Program-made: the position numbers and the translations under genes
Notes under the pieces: model-generated
What the model was told of the DNA's origin: nothing
What the model saw: only the letters and a program-made list of their open reading frames with translations
Database searches by the model: none
Assembly (NCBI GenBank): GCA_965243325.1
Contig: CBDEUQ010000003.1
Span: forward strand, 3,472,001-3,536,000
Origin: JANQOH01 sp965243325
GTDB taxonomy: Bacteria > Pseudomonadota > Alphaproteobacteria > UBA7887
Length of the DNA: 64,000 nucleotides
Reading direction: 5' to 3'
Part shown: piece after piece, positions 43,727-53,700 of the stretch
Numbering within the stretch: the first letter of the stretch is position 1
Layout: each line of letters starts with the position of its first letter

Positions 43727-44092
43727 TCACCGCCGCTCGTTCGTCTCCAGCCCTTCGAGGAACCCGAAGTCCAGCGGGATGGTGTCGCCGAGCCACAGGG
43801 CGAAACGGCCGTGGTCGGCCACCTCGTCGCCCGTTCGCGGGTGCACCAGGATCGAGAGCCCGTCCCGGTTCAGCATCAGCCAGGGCACGAAACGCGCGAA
43901 CAGCGGCGCGTCGAACGCCACCTGGTACATCGCCTGCGGGTGCGGCCCCACGGGCTGATCGCGCCAGCGCCCCATGCGGACCGGGAACCGCGCCTCGATC
44001 GCCGCACGCAGGTCCGCCGCGCGGCGCCGGCTCTCGCCGTCTTCGTAATAGACGTGGGCGTGATAGCCCTCGATCCGGCCGGTATCGATCAT
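43727..44092 (-). CDS. DOPA 4,5-dioxygenase family protein
   Basis: 121 residues of the small DOPA dioxygenase-like family (PF08883), named after fungal and plant betalain/muscaflavin enzymes; the bacterial role is unknown. Conserved blocks: GYHAHVYYED near residue 9, GPHPQAMYQVAF near 50, and LSILVHPRTGDEVADH near 78, supplying His residues for a metal site. ATG 44092 gives the family N-terminus. It stands alone between rpsB and dnaE. Confidence 0.85.
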   Translation of the reverse strand: MIDTGRIEGYHAHVYYEDGESRRRAADLRAAIEARFPVRMGRWRDQPVGPHPQAMYQVAFDAPLFARFVPWLMLNRDGLSILVHPRTGDEVADHGRFALWLGDTIPLDFGFLEGLETNERR

Positions 44093-44229
44093 CGTTCGCC
44101 CCTTCCCGCGGACGATCCGCCGCGCGCGCCCGTCGTCGCCGTTCGTCGCGCATCGTCGCATACGGCGGCGGCGGGTCGCACGGATTTTCGTCGTCGGCGA
44201 CGGCGCCTCGCCCGTTCCGCCGGCCGCGA

Positions 44230-47200
44230 TCAGGCGCGGGCGTCGGCGACTTCGCGGACGCCGGGGACCGACTTCAGCGCCGCACGTGCGGCGGGCGAAG
44301 CGAGATAGGCGCCGTCGAGATCGATTTCCACCTCGCTCGAGGCGCCGAACGGCACCACCAGCGTCATGCGCGCGTGCGCCGGGCTTCGTCCCCGCTCGCG
44401 CGCGATGACCGATTGCAGCGCCGGCAGCGCCACGTCTTCCGCCAGGAAGACGCGGAAGCCGCCGCATTGTCGCGCCGCGCGCGTATCGAGCGACTCGATC
44501 CGCTGTGCGTTCAGGCGCACCCGATCGTCTTCGCGTTGCACCGTCGCCTCGACCAGCAGCATCTGCCCGGGCTCCAGGAGCTCCCGATCCTCGACCGGAC
44601 ACTCGGCGAACACGCCGAGCTCGAAGACGCCGCTGCGGTCGGACATCTGCAGGAACGCGGCGCGGCCGCGGCGGGAGTTGCGCTCGCGTTTCGCCAGGAC
44701 GACCCCGGCCAGCGTCGCCCGGGCGGCTCCATCGGCGGCGAGCCCGCCGCATTCGACGACGCCGAGCGGCGCCAGGCCGTCGCCGTAGGCGTCGAGCGGA
44801 TGCGCCGACAGATAGAAGCCGAGCGCCTCGAACTCGCGGCCCAGCCGGTCGAACATCGCCCAGTCGGCGACCACCGGAAGATGCGGTCTCGGCACCTCCT
44901 CGACCGACTCGCCGAACAGATTGCACTGACCGCTCTCCCGCTCGTCGCTCGCCAGGCCGGCGTGCCGCACCAGCAGTTCGGCGGCGGCGGCGACCTGATG
45001 GCGATTGGGATCGATGGCGTCGAACGCCCCAGCCTTGGCGAGGTTCTCGACCTGCCGCTTGTTGAGGACGGCCGGGTCGAGTCGAGCGGCGAAGTCGAAC
45101 AGGTCCTCGAAGAGCCCGTTCTCCGTCCTTTCGGCCACCACCCTGGCCATGGCGGCCGCGCCGACGTTCCGGATGGCGGACAGCGCGTAGCGGATCGCTC
45201 CGCTTCCCTGCCCGTCGTACTCGACCGAGAAATCCACCTGGGATGCATTGATGTCCGGCGGGCGCAGGTCGATGCCGAGGCGGACGAGTTCCTGGCGAAA
45301 GATGTTGAGCTTGTCGACGTTGCCGCGGTCGAGGCTCATCATCGCGGCGAGGAACTCCACGGGGTGGTGCGTCTTCAGGTACGCGGTCTGGTAGGCGATC
45401 AGCGCATAGCCGACCGAGTGCGCCTTGTTGAAGCCGTAGCCGGCGAACTTGTCCACCAGCTCGAACACGTGTGCGGCGCGCCCGCGATCGACGCCGCGCG
45501 CCACCGCGCCCTTGACGAACGTATCGCGCTGGGCCGCCATTTCGGCCTTGATCTTTTTCCCCATGGCGCGGCGCAGCAGGTCCGCCTGTCCCGGCGTGTA
45601 GCCGGCGAACACCTGCGCGATCTGCATCACCTGCTCCTGGTACACGATGACCCCGTAGGTGTCGGCGGTGATGGGGCTGATGGTTTCGTGCAGGAACACG
45701 GGCTCTTCGCGGCCGTGCTTGCAGGCCACGTACTTCGGGATGTTTTCCATCGGCCCCGGCCGGAAGAGCGCGACCAGCGCCACGATGTCGTCGAAGCCCT
45801 CCGGCTTCGCCTCGCGCAGGAGCGAGCGCATGCCGCCGCTTTCGAACTGGAACACGCCCGCCGTGTCACCCTGGGCGAGCATGGCGTAGGTTTCGGCGTC
45901 GTCGAGCGGCAACCGCTCGAGATCGATGCTCACGCCTCGCTCGGCGAGCAGTGCGGCGGTGCGCTGAAGCACGGTCAGCGTCTTGAGCCCGAGGAAGTCG
46001 AACTTCACCAGGCCGGCCTGTTCCACGTCCTTCATGTTGAACTGCGTGACGGGCAGGTCCGAACGCGGGTCCCGGTAAAGCGGGATCAGCGTGTCGAGCG
46101 GGCGGTCGCCGATCACGACCCCCGCCGGGTGGGTCGACGCGTGCCGGTAGAGGCCTTCGATCTGCAGCGCGATGCGGATCAGTCGCGCCACCTCCGGCTC
46201 GGCGTCGCGCGCCTCCTGCAAACGCGGCTCCGTGTCGATCGCTTCGGCGAGGCCGACCGGAGCGGCCGGGTTGTAGGGGATCATCTTGCTCAGCCGGTCG
46301 ACCTGTCCGTAGGGCATTTGCAGCACCCGGCCCACGTCGCGGACGACCGCCCGCGCCTGCAGGGTGCCGAAGGTGATGATCTGGGCGACCCGGTCGTGGC
46401 CGTACTCCCGCTGCACGTAGCGGATCACCTCGTCGCGGCGTTCCTGGCAGAAATCGATGTCGAAGTCGGGCATCGACACGCGGTCGGGATTGAGAAAGCG
46501 CTCGAACAGCAGGCCGAACCGCAGCGGGTCGAGATCGGTGATCGACAGCGCCCAGGCGACGACGGACCCGGCGCCGGAGCCGCGGCCGGGGCCCACCGCG
46601 ATGCCCTGCGCCCTCGCCCACTGGACGAAGTCGGCGACGATCAGGAAGTAGCCGGCGAATCCCATCTCCGCGATCACGTCGAGCTCGTAGCGAAGGCGGT
46701 CGCGGTACGGCGCGGGGTCGACCGCGTCCGCTGCCGTCGTCCCGCCGGCCGGCGCCTCGCCGAGGCGCGTTTCCAGACCGGCCTCGGCGGCGTGGCGCAG
46801 GGCGTCGGCCTCGCTCGTCTGGGCGCCGAGCTTCGGCGAGGTCGGCAGCAACGGCGCCCGCGTTTCCACGCGCCAGGCGCAGCGCCGGGCGACGACGAGC
46901 GTGTTGTCGATCGCCTCCGGCAGATCGGCGAACAGCGCGCGCATCTGCTCCGCGGTCTTGAAGTAGTGCTCCGGCGACACGCGCGGCCGGTCCTCCTGCG
47001 ACATGTAGGCGCTGTGCGCAATGCACATGAGCGCATCGTGAGCCTCGTGCATGTCGGCGGTGGGGAAGAAGGCCTCGTTCGTCGCTACGAGCGGCAGATC
47101 CAACTCGTCGGCGAGCGCGATCAGGTCGCCTTCGACCGCCGCCTCCGCATCCAGGCCGTGCCGCTGGATTTCGACGTAGAGGCGCCCCGGAAACATCGCC

Positions 47201-47673
47201 GCAAGCTCGCCCAGCCGCTGGCGCGCCGCATCGCGCTGGCCGTCCGCGAGGAGGCGGCCCACAGGTCCCGCGAGCCCGCCAGTGAGCGCGATCAGTCCTT
47301 CGGCGCGGCGCCCCAGCGCATCCCATGCGATCCGCGGTTCCGGGGAGTCGGATTCGAGAAACCCGGCGCTCGAGAGCGCGATCAGGTTGCGGTAGCCGGT
47401 GTCGTTCTGCGCCAGCAGAACGATCTCGTCGGGCGCCGCGTCGCGGCCGTCGCCGCCGAGGGCGAGCTGGCAACCGATGATCGGCTGCACCCCCGCCGCG
47501 ATGCAGCGCCGCGAGACTTCCACCGCGCCGAACAGGTTGCCGGTGTCCGTGACCGCCACCGCGGGCATCCGGTACTTGCGGCACAGCTCCGCCAGGTCGG
47601 CCACCTTGATCGCCCCCTCGGACAGGGTGAACGCAGTGTGAATGCGTAGATGGACGAAGTCGGCGTGCGCCAC
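44230..47673 (-). CDS. dnaE: DNA polymerase III subunit alpha
   Basis: 1147 residues, replicative C-family polymerase. N-terminal PHP domain (FVHLRIHTAFTLSEGAIKV, AVTDTGNLFGA), the palm with catalytic Asp residues in MPDFDIDFCQERRDEVI, VGPGRGSGAGSVVAW, the fingers KFDFLGLKTL and YQEQVMQIAQVFAGYTPGQAD, GYGFNKAHSVGYA, and a C-terminal OB-fold (RATLAGVVLAKRERNSRRG). Length is the family norm, so this is DnaE1-type rather than the shorter error-prone DnaE2. ATG 47673 starts the PHP domain. Confidence 0.98.
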   Translation of the reverse strand: MAHADFVHLRIHTAFTLSEGAIKVADLAELCRKYRMPAVAVTDTGNLFGAVEVSRRCIAAGVQPIIGCQLALGGDGRDAAPDEIVLLAQNDTGYRNLIALSSAGFLESDSPEPRIAWDALGRRAEGLIALTGGLAGPVGRLLADGQRDAARQRLGELAAMFPGRLYVEIQRHGLDAEAAVEGDLIALADELDLPLVATNEAFFPTADMHEAHDALMCIAHSAYMSQEDRPRVSPEHYFKTAEQMRALFADLPEAIDNTLVVARRCAWRVETRAPLLPTSPKLGAQTSEADALRHAAEAGLETRLGEAPAGGTTAADAVDPAPYRDRLRYELDVIAEMGFAGYFLIVADFVQWARAQGIAVGPGRGSGAGSVVAWALSITDLDPLRFGLLFERFLNPDRVSMPDFDIDFCQERRDEVIRYVQREYGHDRVAQIITFGTLQARAVVRDVGRVLQMPYGQVDRLSKMIPYNPAAPVGLAEAIDTEPRLQEARDAEPEVARLIRIALQIEGLYRHASTHPAGVVIGDRPLDTLIPLYRDPRSDLPVTQFNMKDVEQAGLVKFDFLGLKTLTVLQRTAALLAERGVSIDLERLPLDDAETYAMLAQGDTAGVFQFESGGMRSLLREAKPEGFDDIVALVALFRPGPMENIPKYVACKHGREEPVFLHETISPITADTYGVIVYQEQVMQIAQVFAGYTPGQADLLRRAMGKKIKAEMAAQRDTFVKGAVARGVDRGRAAHVFELVDKFAGYGFNKAHSVGYALIAYQTAYLKTHHPVEFLAAMMSLDRGNVDKLNIFRQELVRLGIDLRPPDINASQVDFSVEYDGQGSGAIRYALSAIRNVGAAAMARVVAERTENGLFEDLFDFAARLDPAVLNKRQVENLAKAGAFDAIDPNRHQVAAAAELLVRHAGLASDERESGQCNLFGESVEEVPRPHLPVVADWAMFDRLGREFEALGFYLSAHPLDAYGDGLAPLGVVECGGLAADGAARATLAGVVLAKRERNSRRGRAAFLQMSDRSGVFELGVFAECPVEDRELLEPGQMLLVEATVQREDDRVRLNAQRIESLDTRAARQCGGFRVFLAEDVALPALQSVIARERGRSPAHARMTLVVPFGASSEVEIDLDGAYLASPAARAALKSVPGVREVADARA

Positions 47674-47896
47674 GGGAGCCTCGCGCCATGGGTTCGTTGC
47701 GCACGCAGGCTCTCACGGCGGTGCCGGATTGTCAGCGCCCGGCCGTGAACGCGCGGCTTGCTTGCCCCCGAGGACGGCCGGGATCGCTCGCTCGCCGCGA
47801 ACGCCGGCGAATCGCCGGGCGTCGGGGCACTCCGTCATCGACAACGGCGCGTGGCGGGTATACGGATAGCGTCTGTCATTCGATCGGGGACGAGCC

Positions 47897-48184
47897 ATGT
47901 TTCGATACGGCATTTCGGCACTCGCGGCGGCAGCGGCGTTCACCGCCTTGGCGGCGGCGGCCGCGCCGGCACAGAAGAACCACGTCATCGAGGCTGCGGC
48001 AGCGGGGGACGGCAGCGCAGGCTTCGTCATCAACGGCAACGTTTACCGGCTGGAGGGCAAGTGCGACGGCTGGGAGGACGGTGACCGCGTGGTCTTCGCG
48101 GACGGCAGCACGGCGGCGACCTGCGGTGCGGTTCAGGTGACCAACATCGACCGCGAGTCGACGTGCGCGCTGCAGTGCGAATAG
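47897..48184 (+). CDS. Small exported cysteine-containing protein, unknown
   Basis: 95 residues, not recognised. A signal peptide (MFRYGISALAAAAAFTALAA, cleavage near APAQ) precedes about 70 residues with four Cys (KCDGW, ATCGAV, STCALQCE), which could form two disulphides in the periplasm. It is divergent from dnaE and 31 bases before the dioxygenase gene. The 223-base gap before it holds no other recognisable feature. Confidence 0.65.
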   Translation: MFRYGISALAAAAAFTALAAAAAPAQKNHVIEAAAAGDGSAGFVINGNVYRLEGKCDGWEDGDRVVFADGSTAATCGAVQVTNIDRESTCALQCE

Positions 48185-48215
48185 CGGTGCCGGAACGAGG
48201 GGAGGCACGAAGGGC

Positions 48216-49145
48216 ATGGCGATTGACGTAACGCCGGTCGACGCGACCTTGGGCGCCGTGGTCCGCGGCGTCGCGCTCTCCGGCGACCTCGAGCGGCAAA
48301 CGCTGGACGAGATCGTCGATGCCTGGCACGCCCACGCCGTGCTGATCTTTCCCGCGCAGCATCTCGACGACGCGCGGCAGGCGGCGTTCAGCCGCCGTAT
48401 CGGCCCGCTTGAGAACGTCGCCATCTTCCGCCGCGACAGCGACGCCGCCATCGCCGGCAATGGCGAGGAGTCCGGCCGCGAGCGGCAGGCGTTCGCCTAT
48501 CTGACCAACGAGAAGAAGGACGGCGGGCTGGTCGCCAGGAACAGCAAGCGCGACCTCCTTCTCAAGGGCAACTCGTACTGGCACACCGATTCGTCGTTCA
48601 AGCGGGTGCCGTCGAAGGCGTCCCTGCTGGCGGCGCGGGCGGTGCCGGCGACCGGCGGCGAGACCGAATGGGCCGACATGCGCGCGGCGTACGACGCGCT
48701 CGACGCCGACATGCAGGCCTGGCTCGAAGACAAGATCGCCGTGCACAGCTTTGCCTACAGCCAGGGCCTCGTCGGCGCCGCCGACGTGGCCCGCGAGTCC
48801 ATCCTGCCGCCCGTCGAGCACCCGGTCATCCGCGAACACCCGGCGACCGGGCGCAAGGTCCTCTACATCGGCCGCCACGCGAGCCACATCGTCGGCGAGG
48901 ACGTGGAGGAAAGCCGGGCCCTCCTGCGCACCCTTTGCGACGACGCCTGCCGGCCGCCGCGAACCTGGAAGCACCGCTGGGCCGCGGGCGACCTCGTGAT
49001 GTGGGACAACCGCGCCGTCCTGCACCGGGGGCACGCCTACCCGGCCGACCAGTTGCGGCGCATGGTCCGCACCACCGTGGCCGGCGACGACGCGCGCAAC
49101 GAGTGGGTGCTGGACACCGACGTGCCGGCCAACCTGGCGATCTGA
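48216..49145 (+). CDS. TauD/TfdA-family Fe(II)/2-oxoglutarate-dependent dioxygenase
   Basis: 309 residues. The facial triad is visible: HTD in GNSYWHTDSSFKR (near residue 124), the distal His in LHRGHAYPADQ, and the 2-oxoglutarate-binding Arg in RRMVRTTVAGDD. WKHRWAAGDLVMWDNRAVLHR is typical of the family, which includes taurine and 2,4-D dioxygenases. Substrate unknown. It is followed 9 bases later by a dienelactone hydrolase gene, suggesting a small catabolic operon. Confidence 0.92.
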   Translation: MAIDVTPVDATLGAVVRGVALSGDLERQTLDEIVDAWHAHAVLIFPAQHLDDARQAAFSRRIGPLENVAIFRRDSDAAIAGNGEESGRERQAFAYLTNEKKDGGLVARNSKRDLLLKGNSYWHTDSSFKRVPSKASLLAARAVPATGGETEWADMRAAYDALDADMQAWLEDKIAVHSFAYSQGLVGAADVARESILPPVEHPVIREHPATGRKVLYIGRHASHIVGEDVEESRALLRTLCDDACRPPRTWKHRWAAGDLVMWDNRAVLHRGHAYPADQLRRMVRTTVAGDDARNEWVLDTDVPANLAI

Positions 49146-49154
49146 GCCGCAGGC

Positions 49155-49907
49155 ATGCACGAGTTCGAAACCGCGGTCGCGACGGCGGACGGCACGCTCG
49201 ACGCCTTCGTCTGCCACCCGGACGAAGGCGGCCCCTTCCCCGCGGTGATCATGTACATGGACGCGCCGGGCATTCGCGAGGAATTGCGCGACATGGCGCG
49301 GCGCATCGGCACCGTGGGCTATTTCGTCGTGCTGCCCAACCTCTATTACCGGACCGGCCGCGAAGGCGCATACGGCTACGACCTCGCGCGCATTCGCACC
49401 GACGACGACGAGCGCCGCAAGATGTTCGCGGTCATGAACACGTTGAGCAACGCGGGCGTTGTCGCCGACACCCGCGGACTGCTCGACTTCGTCCGCCGCC
49501 ACGACCGGGCGGCGGCGGGCGCCGTGGGCTGCGTCGGCTATTGCATGAGCGGCCAGTTCGTGGTGGCGGCGGCCGCTGCCTTCCCGGACGACTTCGCGGC
49601 GGTCGCTTCGTACTACGGCGTCGGCATCGTCACCGACGCCGCCGACTCGCCGCACCTCCAGGCTGGCGGGATCAAGGGCGAGCTCTATCTCGCGTTTGCG
49701 TCGGACGATCCCTACGTGCCCCGCGACACGCTCGACAGGCTGCCCGCGATCATGGCCGAAGCCGGCGTCGAACACCGCATCGAGGTCTATCCGGAAACCG
49801 AACACGGTTTCGCGTTCCCGGAGCGCGCGGTCTACCGCAAGGCCGCGGCCGAACGTCACTGGGAACGCATGTTCGCGCTCTTCTCGCGGCGGCTCGCCGC
49901 CGTCTGA
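49155..49907 (+). CDS. Dienelactone hydrolase family protein
   Basis: 250 residues, alpha/beta hydrolase of the DLH type. The nucleophile is Cys in VGCVGYCMSGQFV (G-x-C-x-G), as in dienelactone hydrolases; Asp lies in DDPYVPRD and His in ETEHGFAFPER. The N-terminus VFVCHPDEGGPFPAVIMY-like stretch starts the fold. Together with the upstream dioxygenase it could cleave a lactone or ester product; no aromatic pathway genes are nearby. Confidence 0.9.
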   Translation: MHEFETAVATADGTLDAFVCHPDEGGPFPAVIMYMDAPGIREELRDMARRIGTVGYFVVLPNLYYRTGREGAYGYDLARIRTDDDERRKMFAVMNTLSNAGVVADTRGLLDFVRRHDRAAAGAVGCVGYCMSGQFVVAAAAAFPDDFAAVASYYGVGIVTDAADSPHLQAGGIKGELYLAFASDDPYVPRDTLDRLPAIMAEAGVEHRIEVYPETEHGFAFPERAVYRKAAAERHWERMFALFSRRLAAV

Positions 49908-49927
49908 GCGTCGGCCGCGCGGGGCGG

Positions 49928-49956
49928 TTGACCGGCGCGCCGCGGCCGGCTACCAC
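49928..49956 (+). promoter_or_regulatory. Sigma-70-type promoter of rnpB
   Basis: TTGACC (49928-49933), 17-base spacer, TACCAC (49951-49956). The predicted start, about 7 bases later, coincides with the first base of the RNase P RNA P1 stem. Confidence 0.6.
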
Positions 49957-49964
49957 GGCGGTGC

Positions 49965-50354
<390 letters not shown>

Positions 50355-50430
50355 CGCCCTCCCTCCGCCGCGCAGGGCGCCCCGTACCGCGGCGAGCCGA
50401 TCGGGTCGTAGGGACCGGTTCGCGGTGCGG

Positions 50431-51297
50431 CTACCGGCTCAGGTTGCGGTTCAGGAAATCGAGAACCGTCCGCCGCGCCTCGGACGCCTCCAGGAGCTCG
50501 TGGCGCACTCTCAAGGGTCCTGTCGAATACACCACCGAACGGCTCCCGTTCGACTTGTCAAGGAAGGGATCGCACGCACCCCGGGTCCAGCGATCCTGAA
50601 ACCAGGGATCCCCGGCGCCGACCAGCGTCAGCACGGGCTCGGAGTCCGGCGCGTTCACCCCCCTGTATTCGGCCCAGCCCGAATGGCAGGTCCAGCCCTC
50701 CACGGCCCGTGCGCGAAGGGTGTGTTCGGGAAGGGAGGACGAGAACGTCGCCGTCGTGATCCCGCCTTCGCTGAGCCCCATGAGGAAGACGTTCGACTTG
50801 TCGACCCATGGCAGGGCCTTGACGCGCGCAACGGCGTAGCCGGCGTCGCTCTGGCGCATTCTGAGTATCGGGCGGTACAGGCCGCCCTGACGGGTTTCCG
50901 TGCGGCACGATCGCGGATACTTGAGTCGGGCGAAGCTCGCCGGTGCAACGACCGCATACCCGTTGCCGGCCAGGAAATTGATCCGGGTTCCCGTGCCCGA
51001 CCAGAACCCCGAGCAGCCGTGCATGTAGACGACCGTCGGCCAGACGCCCTCGGGCGAGACGGCGCCGTCCTGGAGTTCGGCGACGGTGGTGGCGACGTAG
51101 CCTCCGCCCGGTTTCGGAACGCGGACCAGCGCGGCTTGCCACGTCCGTTCCATCTCCTGCGGATCGGACCAGTCGGACGGGCTGATCGTCGCCGGATCGG
51201 TGAACGCCCTGGTGCTGTTGTCCAGGCCGGTCTGGGCGCACCCCGACCACACGAGTACCGCCGCGACGAGCATCGTTCCCCCGGTTCGGACGTTCAT
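50431..51297 (-). CDS. Exported dienelactone-hydrolase-like protein, possible lipoprotein
   Basis: 288 residues. The N-terminus MNVRTGGTMLVAAVLVWSGC is hydrophobic and ends in SGC, a possible lipobox, although Trp at -3 is atypical. The rest is an alpha/beta hydrolase: oxyanion region VVYMHGCSGFWSGTG, nucleophile elbow MGLSEGGITTA (G-x-S-x-G), Asp near VGAGDPWFQDRW, and His in VRHELLEASEAR. It stands alone and is convergent with rnpB. The open frame extends thousands of bases upstream only as an antisense shadow. Substrate unknown. Confidence 0.82.
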   Translation of the reverse strand: MNVRTGGTMLVAAVLVWSGCAQTGLDNSTRAFTDPATISPSDWSDPQEMERTWQAALVRVPKPGGGYVATTVAELQDGAVSPEGVWPTVVYMHGCSGFWSGTGTRINFLAGNGYAVVAPASFARLKYPRSCRTETRQGGLYRPILRMRQSDAGYAVARVKALPWVDKSNVFLMGLSEGGITTATFSSSLPEHTLRARAVEGWTCHSGWAEYRGVNAPDSEPVLTLVGAGDPWFQDRWTRGACDPFLDKSNGSRSVVYSTGPLRVRHELLEASEARRTVLDFLNRNLSR

Positions 51298-51365
51298 TCC
51301 TCGCCGGGGCGCATTGTGGAGATGTGGCGACAGCGGTTGTCCGCCCCCGGCCGTACTAAACCGGC

Positions 51366-52775
51366 TCACGGACCGTCCGGCCGCCCTTCGTCCACCTCCA
51401 CCTCCGTCTCCGCGGCCTCGGCTGCATCGGCTCCATCGGCCGCCGCGTCGAGCGCCGATGGAGCGAGTTCGCCGGCGTAGAGGCCGCGGGCGTCGACGGC
51501 GACCGGATCGAGCGGGGGAATTTCGGACCCGGCCGCGACCGCGCCCAGTTCCTCGAAGCGGCGCGCCGCCGGCAGCACCCGCGCCTCCAGCGACCCGACG
51601 CCTTCGTTGTAGCGTTCCACGGCGCGCCGCAGCGAGTCTCCGAGCCGGCCCATGTGGCCGCCGAACACCTTGATGCGTTCGAACAGGTCGCGGCCGAGCG
51701 CGGAGACGGCGTGGGCGTTCTCCGCCAGCTTCTCCTGCTGCCAGCCGTAGGCGATCGCTTTCACCAGGGCGATGAACGTCGTCGGCGTGGCGATCAGCAC
51801 GCGCTGGCCGACGGCGTATTCGAACAGCTCGTGATCCGCCTCGATCGCCGCCGCGAAGAAGGCTTCGCCGGGTACGAACATCACGACGAAATCCGGAGTG
51901 GCCGGCAGCGCCTTCCAGTAGTCCTTCGACGCCAGGGCGCGGACGTGGGCCCGGACCTGCCGTGCGTGGTCGTCCATGAGCCTCTCGCGCTCGCCCTCCT
52001 CGGCGGTCTCCACCGCCGTCAGGTACGCTTCGAGCGGCGTCTTCGCGTCGACGATCACCGACTTGCCGCCGGGTAGCCGGACGATCACGTCCGGGCGGAG
52101 CGCGCCGTTGCCCCCGTCGACGGTGCGCTCCTCCACGAAATCGACGTGCTCGGTCATGTCCGCCATTTCGAGCACGTTCCGCAACTGGTACTCGCCCCAG
52201 CGGCCACGCGTCTTGGGGCGCCGGAGCGCCTGCACGAGCCGTCCCGTTTCCGAACGCAGGCCGCTTTGCCCCTCGGCCAGGCTCTTCACCTGCTCGCTGA
52301 TGGCGCGGTAGGCGCCCTCGCGCGCCTTCTCGATCTCGCCGACCGCACGATCGAATTTCGAAAGGCTCTCGCCGAGCGGCTTGACCATCGCAGCAATGGC
52401 CTCCTGGCGCTTCGCCAGCGCCTCCTCGGCGGTCTTCCGGTGCCTGTCGAACCGTTCGCTGACGAGGGCCAGGAAGCGTTCGCTGTTCTTTCCGAGCGCG
52501 TCGGAGGCGAGCGCCGTGAAGGTTTGCTTCAGCGTCTCGTCCATCTTCCGCAGGTCTTCGACGCGGTCTTGGTGGCTCTGGCGTTCGGCCTCGAGACGCG
52601 AGCCGCGCTCGGCGCTCAGCTTCTCGGCCTCTTGCAGTCTCTCGCGCAGGTCCCGGTTCTCCCCCTCGAGGCGGCTGGCCTTCCGCCACGCGAAGCGCGC
52701 GACCAGCACGCAAAGCACGGCCACGCCCGCGAAGGTCGCGAGCGCGATGAGTACGACGTTCGATTCGATGTTCAT
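51366..52775 (-). CDS. rmuC: DNA recombination protein RmuC
   Basis: 469 residues. N-terminal TM anchor (about 7-26, VLIALATFAGVAVLCVLVARF), a long coiled coil (about 35-150), and the RmuC nuclease-like domain (about 180-420) with RGRWGEYQLRNVLEMADMTEHVDF, VIVRLPGGKSVIVDAKTPLEAY and FVVMFVPGEAFFAAA. RmuC limits inversions at short repeats; its exact chemistry is not settled. The gene is divergent from moeB (127 bases between). Confidence 0.93.
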   Translation of the reverse strand: MNIESNVVLIALATFAGVAVLCVLVARFAWRKASRLEGENRDLRERLQEAEKLSAERGSRLEAERQSHQDRVEDLRKMDETLKQTFTALASDALGKNSERFLALVSERFDRHRKTAEEALAKRQEAIAAMVKPLGESLSKFDRAVGEIEKAREGAYRAISEQVKSLAEGQSGLRSETGRLVQALRRPKTRGRWGEYQLRNVLEMADMTEHVDFVEERTVDGGNGALRPDVIVRLPGGKSVIVDAKTPLEAYLTAVETAEEGERERLMDDHARQVRAHVRALASKDYWKALPATPDFVVMFVPGEAFFAAAIEADHELFEYAVGQRVLIATPTTFIALVKAIAYGWQQEKLAENAHAVSALGRDLFERIKVFGGHMGRLGDSLRRAVERYNEGVGSLEARVLPAARRFEELGAVAAGSEIPPLDPVAVDARGLYAGELAPSALDAAADGADAAEAAETEVEVDEGRPDGP

Positions 52776-52890
52776 GCTCTTCGTCCTGCACCGTTGCGCT
52801 CTGGGTCGGAACCCGGGCGAGGAGAAACGTCGGGAGCGTCGTCCGATCCCGCGCGGCGCGCCGAAGCTCCCCGACCGCGCCCGACGCGGC

Positions 52891-52896
52891 TATAGT
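52891..52896 (+). promoter_or_regulatory. -10 element TATAGT at the moeB start; mRNA probably leaderless
   Basis: TATAGT ends 6 bases before the moeB ATG, so transcription would begin at or next to the start codon. There is no Shine-Dalgarno sequence. The -35 region (TCCCCG) is poor. Confidence 0.45.
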
Positions 52897-52902
52897 AGCG
52901 CC

Positions 52903-53697
52903 ATGGAGTTCAGTGACGAACAGGTCGAGCGATACGCCCGGCATATCATTCTCCCAGAGGTCGGCGGCACGGGCCAGGCTCGGCTGCTCGAGTCGCGCGT
53001 TCTGGTCGTCGGCGCGGGCGGCCTCGGGTCGCCGACGATCCTCTATCTCGCCGCGGCCGGCGTCGGTGTCGTCGGCGTGGTGGACGACGATGCGGTCGAC
53101 CTGTCGAACCTGCAGCGCCAGATCCTGCACACGCAGGATCGGTTGGGTACGGGCAAGGCCGACAGCGCGCGCACCGCGGCAGCGGCCCTCAACCCCGACG
53201 TGAAGGTTGTGCCTCACGCCTTCCGCCTCACCGCCGCCAACGCCGCCGCGCTGTTCGCCGACTACGATCTCGTGGTCGACGGCAGCGACAATTTCGCCAC
53301 CCGGTTCCTCGTCAACGACGCCGCATACCTCGCGCGCAAGACGCTGGTCTCGGCGGCGATCCTGCGTTTCGAGGGCCAGCTCGCCACGTTCAAGGCCCAT
53401 CTCGGAGATGCGCATCCGTGCTATCGCTGCATCTTTCCCGCGCCGCCGCCCTCCGGACTCGTGCCGACATGCGCGGAAGGTGGCGTGCTCGGCGCGCTGG
53501 CGGGGGTGCTCGGTTCGCTGCAGGCCGTCGAGACGGTCAAGGAATTGCTCGGGATCGGCGAGTCGCTGTCGGGGCATCTGGTCTTGTACGACGGCCTCGC
53601 CGGGCGCTTTCGCAAGGTTCGCGTACGGCCGGACCCCGCGTGCCGCCTGTGCGGACCGCAGGCGGAGATTCGCGACCTGTCGCGGCACGCCGCCTGA
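52903..53697 (+). CDS. moeB: MoeB/ThiF/HesA-family adenylyltransferase
   Basis: 264 residues, E1-like enzyme that adenylates the C-terminus of a sulfur-carrier protein such as MoaD or ThiS. Signatures: YARHIILPEVGGTGQARL, the nucleotide motif VVGAGGLGSPTILYLAAAG near residue 37, DLSNLQRQILH, DGSDNFATR, and the zinc pairs CYRC and CRLC. The family C-terminal rhodanese domain found in some MoeBR proteins is missing. A DsrE-like gene follows 3 bases later, perhaps a sulfur-transfer partner. The open frame upstream is not coding. Confidence 0.92.
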   Translation: MEFSDEQVERYARHIILPEVGGTGQARLLESRVLVVGAGGLGSPTILYLAAAGVGVVGVVDDDAVDLSNLQRQILHTQDRLGTGKADSARTAAAALNPDVKVVPHAFRLTAANAAALFADYDLVVDGSDNFATRFLVNDAAYLARKTLVSAAILRFEGQLATFKAHLGDAHPCYRCIFPAPPPSGLVPTCAEGGVLGALAGVLGSLQAVETVKELLGIGESLSGHLVLYDGLAGRFRKVRVRPDPACRLCGPQAEIRDLSRHAA

Positions 53698-53700
53698 ATC

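Noticed and set aside
43570..47649. A 1359-codon plus-strand open frame opposite dnaE
   Set aside because: It mirrors dnaE codons on the other strand; its residues are biased His/Arg/Asp with no domain pattern. Similar mirrors lie opposite tkt (15228-17852), bamA (35696-37612), lon and the kinase/regulator genes.
50355..50430. Hairpin CGCCCT...AGGGCG behind rnpB as a terminator
   Set aside because: The stem is followed by CCCCG, not a T run, so intrinsic termination is not supported.
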